From Candidatus Eisenbergiella merdavium (GTDB lineage: Bacteria; Bacillota; Clostridia; Lachnospirales; Lachnospiraceae), in contig DWWS01000055.1 in the NCBI GenBank assembly GCA_019119595.1, forward strand, positions 31,895-95,894: a stretch of 64,000 nt of DNA, written 5' to 3'. Under the pieces are notes generated by a model. It saw nothing but the letters and a program-made list of their open reading frames with translations, ran no database searches and was not told where the DNA came from. Made by a program: the position numbers and the translations under genes. This document shows positions 26,424-33,340 of this stretch, in pieces; the first letter of the stretch is position 1, and each line of letters opens with the position of its first letter.

Positions 26424-27287
26424 TCAGATTAACGCCAGGATCTCCGCCGCCGTTTTGGGACGGTTCATGGTATAGAGATGGATGCCGTCCACACCTTCCG
26501 CCTTGAGGCCGCGGATCTGCTCCGCCGCGTATTCGATCCCCGCTTTTCTCAGGTCGGCAGGATCATCCGCCCAGGTTGCGATCATGTCGGCCATTTTTTT
26601 CGGGACAGAGGAACCGGAGAGGGAAACGGTGGTGCCGATCTGCCGAGCGGTGGTTATGGGCATGATGCCCGCGCAGATGGGAAGCGTGATACCGGCCCCT
26701 GCGGCGGCTTCCCGGAAGCGCAGAAAGCTGTCATTGTCAAAAAAGAGCTGGGTGATGAGGAATTCCGCGCCTGCCTCGCATTTTACTTTCAGATGCTCCA
26801 GATCTTCCCGGAGGCTTTTTGCCTCAAAATGCTTTTCCGGATAGCAGGCGCCCGCCATGCGCAGGTCTGTGGATTCCTTCAGGTAGGCGATCAGGTCGCT
26901 GGCATGGGCGAAGGCGCGCCCTTCATACTGACCGTCGCTCATGTCGGCGGGACGGTCTCCCCGAAGCGCGAGCACATGCTTCAGGCCTTCTTTTTCCATC
27001 TGTGCGGCGACGGCGTCGATATCCTCCCTTTTGGAGCCGACGCAGGTCATGTGGGCCAGCGCGTCAATATGGAGCTGATTCTGGATATAGGAAGCGATTT
27101 CCAGGGTTTTTTTGGATTTGCTTCCGCCAGCCCCGTAGGTGACGCTGATGAAATCGGGTTTTAAAAGCGCGAGCGCGTCCATGACGGCGAACGCGTTGGC
27201 GAAATCATCCTCTTTTTTCGGGGGGAATACCTCAAAGGAGAGGGGGCAGCTGGTACGTTTTTTTTCTGTAAAAAGATTTCCGATCAT
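26424..27287 (-). CDS. metF: Methylenetetrahydrofolate reductase
   Basis: 287 residues from 27287. It reduces 5,10-methylene-THF to 5-methyl-THF for methionine synthesis or the methyl branch of one-carbon metabolism. The FAD-barrel motifs SFEVFPPKKEDD, FISVTYGAGGS, HMTCVGSKR, VLALRGDRPA, and EFLITQLFFDND are present. GGAGGAAAAT before 27287 sets the start; the frame extends further upstream without a site. The length matches the short MetF of Clostridia, which lacks a regulatory domain. It is divergent from aroA. Confidence 0.95.
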   Translation of the reverse strand: MIGNLFTEKKRTSCPLSFEVFPPKKEDDFANAFAVMDALALLKPDFISVTYGAGGSKSKKTLEIASYIQNQLHIDALAHMTCVGSKREDIDAVAAQMEKEGLKHVLALRGDRPADMSDGQYEGRAFAHASDLIAYLKESTDLRMAGACYPEKHFEAKSLREDLEHLKVKCEAGAEFLITQLFFDNDSFLRFREAAAGAGITLPICAGIMPITTARQIGTTVSLSGSSVPKKMADMIATWADDPADLRKAGIEYAAEQIRGLKAEGVDGIHLYTMNRPKTAAEILALI

Positions 27288-27340
27288 ATTTTCCTCCGTG
27301 CCGAAGCGTATTGTGCCTGCCGAAAGCGGAACATCGGCTG

Positions 27341-27369
27341 TTGACGCACGTCGGATAATATCGTACCAT
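27341..27369 (+). promoter_or_regulatory. Putative promoter of aroA
   Basis: TTGACG, 17-bp spacer, TACCAT. The distance to the aroA ATG is about 95 bp. The -10 region overlaps the -10 of the possible metF promoter on the other strand. Confidence 0.45.
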
Positions 27370-27388
27370 GTTCCTGTATGAAATTCAA
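27360..27388 (-). promoter_or_regulatory. Putative promoter of metF
   Basis: Minus strand TTGAAT (27388-27383), 17-bp spacer, TACGAT (27365-27360). The boxes are only moderately good, and the site interleaves with the aroA promoter. Confidence 0.35.
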
Positions 27389-27465
27389 GGCTGCCGCAAA
27401 GGACGCGGCGGCGATCGTAACTATTCAGACAGGTCTGCGCGATCAGAGTAAGAGAGGATACTGCC

Positions 27466-28779
27466 ATGACACATAAAATCTATCGGGTGAAAAAACTGTA
27501 CGGGGAGACGGATGAGGGGAGCTCCTTTCAGGTGAGGGTTCCGGGCTCCAAAAGCATCACGAACCGGGCGCTTCTTTTATCCATGCTTTCCGACGGGGAC
27601 TGTCTGCTGAAGGGAGCGCTGTTTTCGGACGATTCCCGGTATCTGGTGCAGTGCATTTCCGACCTGGGCTTTGCCATCGCCGCGGACGAGAAAACGGAGG
27701 AGATCCGGGTGAAGGGACTTGGGGGCGCGCTTCCGCAAAGGGAGGCTTCCGTTTATGTGGGGAGCGCGGGAACGGCGGCCCGTTTCCTGACGGCACTCCT
27801 TGGGCTGAAGGAGGGCGTCTGGCACCTGGACGCCTCGGAGCAGATGCGAAGAAGGCCCATGGAGCCGCTCCTGGCCTGCCTGCGGGAGCTTGGTACGCAG
27901 GTGGTCTGTGAGGGAGAGCCGGATCATTTTCCCTTTACCCTTCTTCCCGGTAAAAAAGGGGCGGACCGTCAGACGGTCACGGTGGACATCGCCCACAGCA
28001 GTCAGTTCCTCAGCGCGCTTCTGATCGCCTCCTGCTGCAGCGGACGGGATCTGGATATCCGGGTGCAGGGGACGCACGGCATGGCCTATATCGATATGAC
28101 AGTGAAAATGATGGAGCAGTTCGGGATCACGGCGCAGCGGACGCCGGAGGGCTTCCGGATGGGGCAGGGCTGCTACCGGCACCGGGTCTATGAGATCGAG
28201 CCGGATGTGTCGGCGGCCTGCTATTTCTATGCGATGGCGGCGCTTCTGGGAATAGAGGGCATGGTGCAGGGGGTACATTTTGATTCCCTGCAGGGCGATG
28301 TGGAATTTTTAAGGATCCTGGAGCGGATGGGCTGTGAAACGCGGCAGACGGAAGAGGGAATCGTGCTTAAAGGGCCGGAGGGAGGAAGGCTTAAGGGAGT
28401 GGAAGCGGATATGCACGCCTGCTCCGATCAGGCCATCACCCTTGCGGCCATCGCGCCCTATGCGGATTCGCCCGTCACTATCACGGGGATCGGTCACATC
28501 CGTTATCAGGAAAGCGACCGCCTCGCGGCCATTGCTGCAGAGCTTGAACGGATCGGCATCCGGGTGCGGACAGGAGAGGACTGGCTGACCGTTTATCCGG
28601 GGCAGCCCCGGCCGGGAAGGATCCTGACCTATGACGATCACCGCATGGCAATGGGCTTCTCCCTGACCGGCCTTCGGGCCGACGGAATAGAGATTGACGA
28701 TCCGGACTGCTGCCGCAAGACCTTCGCCCGGTATTTTGAGGTGCTGGACGAGGTGGCTGAGCGGCTGGAAAAGCGCTGA
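27466..28779 (+). CDS. aroA: 3-phosphoshikimate 1-carboxyvinyltransferase (EPSP synthase)
   Basis: 437 residues. It joins PEP to shikimate 3-phosphate in aromatic amino acid synthesis. Family signatures are VPGSKSITNRALLLS near residue 25, GSAGTAARFLTAL near residue 96, and the DDHRMAMGFSLTGL block near the C-terminus. LPGKKGADRQTVTVDIAHSSQ lies between. No other aro gene is adjacent. A hairpin terminator follows at 28822. Confidence 0.97.
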   Translation: MTHKIYRVKKLYGETDEGSSFQVRVPGSKSITNRALLLSMLSDGDCLLKGALFSDDSRYLVQCISDLGFAIAADEKTEEIRVKGLGGALPQREASVYVGSAGTAARFLTALLGLKEGVWHLDASEQMRRRPMEPLLACLRELGTQVVCEGEPDHFPFTLLPGKKGADRQTVTVDIAHSSQFLSALLIASCCSGRDLDIRVQGTHGMAYIDMTVKMMEQFGITAQRTPEGFRMGQGCYRHRVYEIEPDVSAACYFYAMAALLGIEGMVQGVHFDSLQGDVEFLRILERMGCETRQTEEGIVLKGPEGGRLKGVEADMHACSDQAITLAAIAPYADSPVTITGIGHIRYQESDRLAAIAAELERIGIRVRTGEDWLTVYPGQPRPGRILTYDDHRMAMGFSLTGLRADGIEIDDPDCCRKTFARYFEVLDEVAERLEKR

Positions 28780-28821
28780 AGGCCTGCGTGATGTACGCAG
28801 GCGGCCACTTCCTTTCGCATC

Positions 28822-28874
28822 AAAAGGCCCTGTACGGCAGAAGCGGATCACCGCCTCCGTACAGGGCCCTTTTC
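28822..28874. terminator. Bidirectional terminator after aroA
   Basis: AAAAGGCCCTGTACGG and CCGTACAGGGCCCTTTT flank a 19-base loop. It separates aroA from the converging purF-like gene. A further perfect hairpin GCCTGCGT/ACGCAGGC lies just before it at 28783-28803. Confidence 0.92.
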
Positions 28875-28904
28875 TTTGAAAATGAATTTTTCAAACGACG
28901 TCTT

Positions 28905-30311
28905 TTATTCCTTCCCGTCCCAGCAGTAGGTGCACAGCTTGCAGCGGTCGATGCCGACGGAGTCGATCATGTCGTCCAGGCGGTTATAACGCAGGGAGGT
29001 GAAGTTAAGCTGCTTTCCGATATTTTCTACCATATCGTGGTACCGATCTGATTCCGGATCCGCGTAGGCCTCCAGATTCACATGCCGGCCATCTCCCTCC
29101 ATATCCCGGATGACCCTTCTGGTGATCAGATCCATCTCCGAGGTGGAGCGGGAGAAATTCAGATATTTGCAGCCGTAGAGAAGCGGCGGGCAGGCGGGAC
29201 GGATGTGAACCTCCTTCGCTCCGCTGGAATACAAAAATTCCGTGGTTTCCCGAAGCTGCGTGCCGCGCACGATGGAATCGTCGATCAGGAGCATGCTCCG
29301 GTCCTGGATCAGGTCGCGCACCGGGATCAGCTTCATTTTGGCGATCAGGTTCCGTTTGCTCTGAATGGTGGGCATGAAGGAACGGGGCCAGGTGGGAGTA
29401 TATTTGATAAAGGGTCTGGAAAACGGGATGCCGGAGGCGTTCGCATAGCCGATGGCATGGGCGGTGCCGGAATCCGGAACACCGGCCACGATGTCAGGAG
29501 AGACGTTGTCCCGTTTCGCCATGGAAGCGCCGCAGTTATATCTCATTTTTTCCACGCTGATCCCTTCGTAGGAGGAAGAGGGATAGCCGTAGTAGACCCA
29601 GAGGAAGGTACAGATCTTCATATTCTTTCCCGGATCCGCCAGCGTCCTTACCCCTTCCGGCGTGATGAGGGCGATCTCGCCCGGCCCAAGCTCACGCACG
29701 TTGGTGTAGCCCAGGTTCAGATAGGCAAAGCTTTCAAAGGAAACGCAGTAGGCGTCGTCCTTTTTGCCGATGGCAACGGGAGTGCGGCCCAGCCGGTCCC
29801 TCGCGGCATAAATACCCTTTGGCGTCATCAGAAGGATCGTCATGGAGCCGTCGATGATCTCCTGAGCGTACTGGATGCCTTCGATCAGGTTTTCCTTCTG
29901 GTTGATGATGGTCGCCACCAGCTCCGTGGCGTTGATGGTCCCGCCGCTCATTTCCAGAAAATGTATGTGGGAGGAAAAAAGCAGCTTGGAAAGAATTTCG
30001 TCCGTGTTGTTGATCTTTCCCACGGTGGCGATGGAATAGGTGCCGTGGTGGGAGCGCACGATCAGAGGCTGCGGCTCATAATCGGAAATGCTTCCGATGC
30101 CGATATTTCCCTTCATTTCATTGGCTTCCCGGTCAAATTTGGTCCGAAAGGGCGCGTTCTCAATGTTGTGGATGGCCCGGTCAAAGCCGTAATCTCTGCT
30201 GTAAACGGCCATTCCCGCTCTGCGGGTTCCCAGATGGGAATGGTAGTCTGTTCCGAAAAAAAGATCGAATACGCAGTCCTCTTTTGATGCTACTCCAAAA
30301 AATCCGCCCAT
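28905..30311 (-). CDS. PurF-like amidophosphoribosyltransferase paralogue lacking the catalytic Cys
   Basis: 468 residues from 30311. The fold is that of glutamine PRPP amidotransferase: an N-terminal Ntn-type domain and a C-terminal phosphoribosyltransferase domain with the PRPP loop MLLIDDSIVRGTQ. PurF normally begins Met-Cys-Gly, and Cys1 is the glutaminase nucleophile. Here the start is MGGFFGVASKEDC, so Gly replaces Cys. LxxLQHRGQ is replaced by GTRRAGM. Cysteines that look like the iron-sulfur ligands of the Bacillus enzyme are kept (KICTFLW, PLLYGCKY, CKLCTYC). It may use ammonia or have a different role. GAGAGGT precedes the ATG. Confidence 0.85.
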   Translation of the reverse strand: MGGFFGVASKEDCVFDLFFGTDYHSHLGTRRAGMAVYSRDYGFDRAIHNIENAPFRTKFDREANEMKGNIGIGSISDYEPQPLIVRSHHGTYSIATVGKINNTDEILSKLLFSSHIHFLEMSGGTINATELVATIINQKENLIEGIQYAQEIIDGSMTILLMTPKGIYAARDRLGRTPVAIGKKDDAYCVSFESFAYLNLGYTNVRELGPGEIALITPEGVRTLADPGKNMKICTFLWVYYGYPSSSYEGISVEKMRYNCGASMAKRDNVSPDIVAGVPDSGTAHAIGYANASGIPFSRPFIKYTPTWPRSFMPTIQSKRNLIAKMKLIPVRDLIQDRSMLLIDDSIVRGTQLRETTEFLYSSGAKEVHIRPACPPLLYGCKYLNFSRSTSEMDLITRRVIRDMEGDGRHVNLEAYADPESDRYHDMVENIGKQLNFTSLRYNRLDDMIDSVGIDRCKLCTYCWDGKE

Positions 30312-30421
30312 GTTGTTACCTCTCATTCTTTTGTGTGTTTCATGTTAATGTATATGATGACCTGCAGCGGACAGGCCGTCGTCAGCGCTCCGGCCGCTTT
30401 TTTATGTCTGCCATGAGGCCT

Positions 30422-31051
30422 TTAGTCCGGCCGCTTTCCCAGATCCGCTGTCCGGCCTCCGTTTGTACGGATCTGATTCCTCCAGCCCATTTCTGCGGCC
30501 AGCTTATACAAAGATCGGGGCATGCCGACGGATACATAGCTGTTCTCCATCTGCTTTCCCTGCATCATGCTGTCGGCCATGACCTGAAGTGTTTTACGGA
30601 TTCCGGCTACAGGGCCCCGTCCCTCTTTTATGGAAGGAAAATGGGTGAGGCAGCCGCCACCGCCGATGCCCGCGCCGCCGCTCCAGATCAGGCCCGCCTT
30701 CCGGCACCAGTTCTGCAGAAGCAGAAGCGCAGGTTCTGCCTGAATGCCTTCATAAAAGCCGCAGTTAACGATGCCGTAAACCCGCCTTTCCCGTTTGGGT
30801 TTAAGGCCTTCCAGATTCAGAAGACAGGACAGGAGATGACCGGGAACACTGTCCACATAAAGGGGAAAGGAAAAGACCCACAGATCCGCCTCCCTTAACT
30901 GCTCCAGCGCCTGTGGAGATACAGAAGACGTATGAAGGGCCGTCCGCAGCACAACGGCTTCCCGGGGAAGGCGGGAGGACAAAAGCTCGAGCAGGATGCC
31001 GCTTGCGCTGTCCGCAGCCTTGGGGCTTGCATGAATCAATGCGATTTTCAT
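30422..31051 (-). CDS. Flavodoxin-fold NAD(P)H-dependent reductase-like protein (second gene of pair)
   Basis: 209 residues from 31051. It starts MKIALIHASPKAADSASG, a flavodoxin-type phosphate-binding loop, and has WVFSFPLYVDSVPGHLL, which in the family lies by the flavin. The glycine-rich GGAGIGGGGCLTHFP is unusual. It probably binds FMN and reduces quinones or iron; the substrate is unknown. The ribosome binding site lies in a 23-base repeat shared with der. It follows a related flavodoxin-fold gene after a hairpin cluster and is probably cotranscribed with it. Confidence 0.8.
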   Translation of the reverse strand: MKIALIHASPKAADSASGILLELLSSRLPREAVVLRTALHTSSVSPQALEQLREADLWVFSFPLYVDSVPGHLLSCLLNLEGLKPKRERRVYGIVNCGFYEGIQAEPALLLLQNWCRKAGLIWSGGAGIGGGGCLTHFPSIKEGRGPVAGIRKTLQVMADSMMQGKQMENSYVSVGMPRSLYKLAAEMGWRNQIRTNGGRTADLGKRPD

Positions 31052-31054
31052 AGA

Positions 31055-31077
31055 AATCCTCATTCCGGAGCGTGCGA
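31055..31077 (-). repeat. 23-base repeat, copy 2, at a flavodoxin-gene start
   Basis: Read on the minus strand it is identical over 23 bases to the sequence before der (18236-18258), and like that copy it ends three bases before the ATG. Confidence 0.85.
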
Positions 31078-31083
31078 CGGGGC

Positions 31084-31189
31084 GAAGAGAAATCGCGGAT
31101 GCGATTTCTCTTCTGCCATCACAGCTATTTGTGACGCTCCGGCACAAATAGCCGTGTGAAAAATAAGCCATCAGGCTTATTTTTCACAC
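31084..31189. repeat. Array of three consecutive perfect hairpins
   Basis: Stems are 13 bp (31084-31096 with 31101-31113, loop GGAT), 10 bp (31124-31133 with 31143-31152), and 16 bp (31154-31169 with 31174-31189, loop ATCA). They cover the last codons and the stop of the first flavodoxin gene and the gap to the second. None has a proper T run, so they look like RNA-stability or translation elements rather than terminators. Confidence 0.8.
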
Positions 31190-31670
31190 TAATATCCTCC
31201 AGGTCCTCTGGCGTACGCACAAAACGGAGATCCTTTACGGCTCCGTCATAGTTATCCGCGTTCGCCTCCAGGATTTTCCGCGCCAGTGCTTTTTCGGATT
31301 CCGTAATATTTTCACCGTAAAAATAAGCGGACAGAAGAATGACGTTTTCATACCGGCGCTTATGGTGCATTTCTCCTTTGCGGTATACAAAATCCGGAGA
31401 CAGGTAGGAGATCGCTCTGTCCTGTACGGTTTTTACAAAAGGGCTTACGCTGCCGTAGCAGCAGCGGCTGATCAGGATCAGCTCCTCGCAGCGGCTCAGT
31501 TCGATTCCCGTTCTTTCGTAGCCGTCGGGAATGATGCATTGTCCCGGAGTCCGTACCCAGCAGCCGAAGCAGCCGGTACAGGAATGGATTGCTCCCTCCG
31601 GTCTGATGATCCTGATATCCTTTTTATCCGGGAGATCAAATCGTTCCAGGTCAGTGATGATCAGCTTCAT
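31125..31670 (-). CDS. Flavodoxin-family oxidoreductase with Cys-rich motif (first gene of pair)
   Basis: 181 residues. The N-terminus (MKLIITDLERFDL) lacks the full phosphate loop of flavodoxins, but IHSCTGCFGCWVRTPGQC, the Cys-x-x-Cys-x-x-Cys pattern of NADPH-dependent FMN reductase/iron-sulfur flavoproteins, is present. The rest (LILISRCCYGSVSPFVKTVQDR) matches that family. It may carry FMN and an iron-sulfur centre. It has its own promoter. The last 15 codons are built from inverted repeats. Confidence 0.8.
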   Translation of the reverse strand: MKLIITDLERFDLPDKKDIRIIRPEGAIHSCTGCFGCWVRTPGQCIIPDGYERTGIELSRCEELILISRCCYGSVSPFVKTVQDRAISYLSPDFVYRKGEMHHKRRYENVILLSAYFYGENITESEKALARKILEANADNYDGAVKDLRFVRTPEDLEDISVKNKPDGLFFTRLFVPERHK

Positions 31671-31718
31671 GCGGTGTTCCTCTTTCCTTCCGTCAGTTTT
31701 TTCATCCTGGCAGCTTCC

Positions 31719-31747
31719 ATTATAGTAGATTATCCCTCATATCACAA
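31719..31747 (-). promoter_or_regulatory. Promoter of the flavodoxin-fold gene pair
   Basis: Minus strand TTGTGA (31747-31742), 17-bp spacer, TATAAT (31724-31719), about 45 bp before the start at 31670. Confidence 0.75.
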
Positions 31748-31854
31748 ATATTTTTTTCTGAGACGGCGCAGGGGTAGCCCGGTTTGACGGAACGGACGGC
31801 CTATGACTCTCAAAAAAACAGCCTGTAAATCTGCAGTAACAGACAAAAAAGTGG

Positions 31855-31883
31855 TTGACATTTCAGGAGCGGCCTCATAGAAT
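31855..31883 (+). promoter_or_regulatory. Promoter of the pheST T-box leader
   Basis: TTGACA (31855-31860), 17-bp spacer, TAGAAT (31878-31883). The leader before pheS is about 355 bases. Confidence 0.85.
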
Positions 31884-31889
31884 AGGGGA

Positions 31890-32205
31890 CAGAAAGCCGA
31901 TTCGGCAGTTTGTAAAGGCTGTGATGGCGCACAAAGAGAAATATCTTCCGACAGAGAGGGGAGGTCGCCGGCTGTAAGCTTCCCCGGGTTCAGATATTTT
32001 TCCATTTTCACGCCGGAGCTGTCCTTCTGAAGGCCGCGCCGTATGTGTTCCGGCATGGCGGCGGTAGGAAGGAACGTATGCAGGACGCGTTATGTCCTTT
32101 GAGAGTCTGCTGCAAGGGCCGGGATGACCGGATTGCGGGCAGGAATCCGGGTGGTACCGCGGAATTTTTTTCGTCCCTGGTTTTTTAGCCGGGGCTTTTT
32201 TTATG
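31890..32205 (+). ncRNA. T-box riboswitch for phenylalanyl-tRNA
   Basis: The conserved T-box GGGTGGTACCGCGG (about 32149-32162) lies just before a terminator hairpin with a T run. In stem I, helix arms AAATATC/GATATTT and GGCG/CGCC frame an internal loop. On its 3' side the triplet TTC at 32007-32009, followed by A and then the lower helix arm CGCC, sits in the specifier position. TTC is a Phe codon and matches the downstream genes. Uncharged tRNA-Phe should stabilise the antiterminator and allow pheST transcription. The stretch 31671-31854 before it holds only the divergent promoter and spacer. Confidence 0.92.
32173..32202 (+). terminator. Regulated terminator of the T-box leader
   Basis: CCCTGG (32175-32180) pairs with CCGGGG (32189-32194), followed by C and seven T. 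It competes with the antiterminator that contains the T-box motif. Confidence 0.85.
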
Positions 32206-32244
32206 CAATTTATGCAAATGGAGAACAACGGAATGGAGGTTGCC

Positions 32245-33264
32245 ATGAAAGACAGACTGGAACAGATCAGGGAGGAAGTCAGGACGCAGATCGAAGCGGC
32301 CGGAACCCTGGAAAAGCTGAATGAGGTCAGAGTGAGCGCGCTTGGGAAAAAAGGGGCGCTTACGGAAGTGCTGAAGGGCATGAAGAACGTGGCTGCTGAG
32401 GAGCGGCCCAAGATCGGACAGATGGTGAACGAGACGAGAGCGCAGATCGAGGCCATGCTGGACGAGACGAAGAAGAGGATGGAGGCTGCCGTACGTGAGG
32501 CGAGGCTGAAGGAGGAGGTCATCGACGTGACCCTTCCGGCGAAGAAGAATCAGATCGGCCACAGGCATCCCAATTCCATCGCGCTGGAAGAGGTGGAGCG
32601 CATCTTCGTCGGCATGGGCTACGAGGTGGTGGAAGGCCCCGAGATCGAGAGCGACTATTACAATTTCGAAGCTCTGAACATCCCCAAGGGACATCCCACA
32701 AGAGACGAGCAGGACACCTTTTATATTAACGACGAGATCGTGCTTCGCACCCAGACCTCTCCGGTACAGGTGCGTGTGATGGAGCAGGGAAAGCTTCCCA
32801 TCCGCATGATCGCTCCCGGAAGAGTGTTCCGTTCCGACGAGGTGGACGCCACCCATTCCCCTTCCTTCCACCAGATCGAAGGAATGGTCATCGACAAGCA
32901 CATCACCTTCGCGGATCTGAAGGGCACGCTGCAGGAGTTCGCCCGCGAGCTGTTCGGAGAGGAGACGCGGGTGAAATTCCGGCCGCATCATTTCCCCTTC
33001 ACAGAGCCCAGCGCTGAGGTGGACGTTTCCTGCTTCAAATGCGGCGGAAAGGGCTGCCGCTTCTGCAAGGGCTCCGGCTGGATCGAGATCCTCGGCTGCG
33101 GTATGGTGCATCCCAGGGTGCTGAAAATGAGCGGCATCGACCCGGAGGAGTATTCGGGCTTCGCCTTCGGCATCGGTCTGGAGCGTATCGCCCTGCTGAA
33201 ATACGAGATCGACGATATGCGCCTGCTGTATGAAAATGATATCCGCTTCCTGAAGCAGTTCTGA
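32245..33264 (+). CDS. pheS: Phenylalanyl-tRNA synthetase alpha subunit
   Basis: 339 residues from 32245. The start is set by GGAGG at 32235-32239; ATGs further upstream lie in the T-box leader. The N-terminal coiled-coil arm (to residue 90) is followed by the class II core: HPNSIALEEVERIFVGMGYEV, motif 2 region APGRVFRSDEVDATHSPSFHQ, and the motif 3 GFAFGIGLERIALLKY. An insert CGGKGCRFCKGSGW is a normal feature in Firmicutes. It forms an alpha2-beta2 enzyme with PheT. Confidence 0.98.
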   Translation: MKDRLEQIREEVRTQIEAAGTLEKLNEVRVSALGKKGALTEVLKGMKNVAAEERPKIGQMVNETRAQIEAMLDETKKRMEAAVREARLKEEVIDVTLPAKKNQIGHRHPNSIALEEVERIFVGMGYEVVEGPEIESDYYNFEALNIPKGHPTRDEQDTFYINDEIVLRTQTSPVQVRVMEQGKLPIRMIAPGRVFRSDEVDATHSPSFHQIEGMVIDKHITFADLKGTLQEFARELFGEETRVKFRPHHFPFTEPSAEVDVSCFKCGGKGCRFCKGSGWIEILGCGMVHPRVLKMSGIDPEEYSGFAFGIGLERIALLKYEIDDMRLLYENDIRFLKQF

Positions 33265-33340
33265 GACAGGCGCTGCGCATCCTGCGGGAAGCACGGGGAT
33301 CAGATCATTTCATTTCAGAATCAGAAAGGTATGAGAGGTT

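Noticed and set aside
30365..30398. Plus-strand terminator-like hairpin with T6 before the purF-like gene
   Set aside because: No plus-strand gene lies upstream, and the purF-like gene and its neighbour are on the minus strand. It may be chance or part of the purF-like leader; not supported as a terminator.
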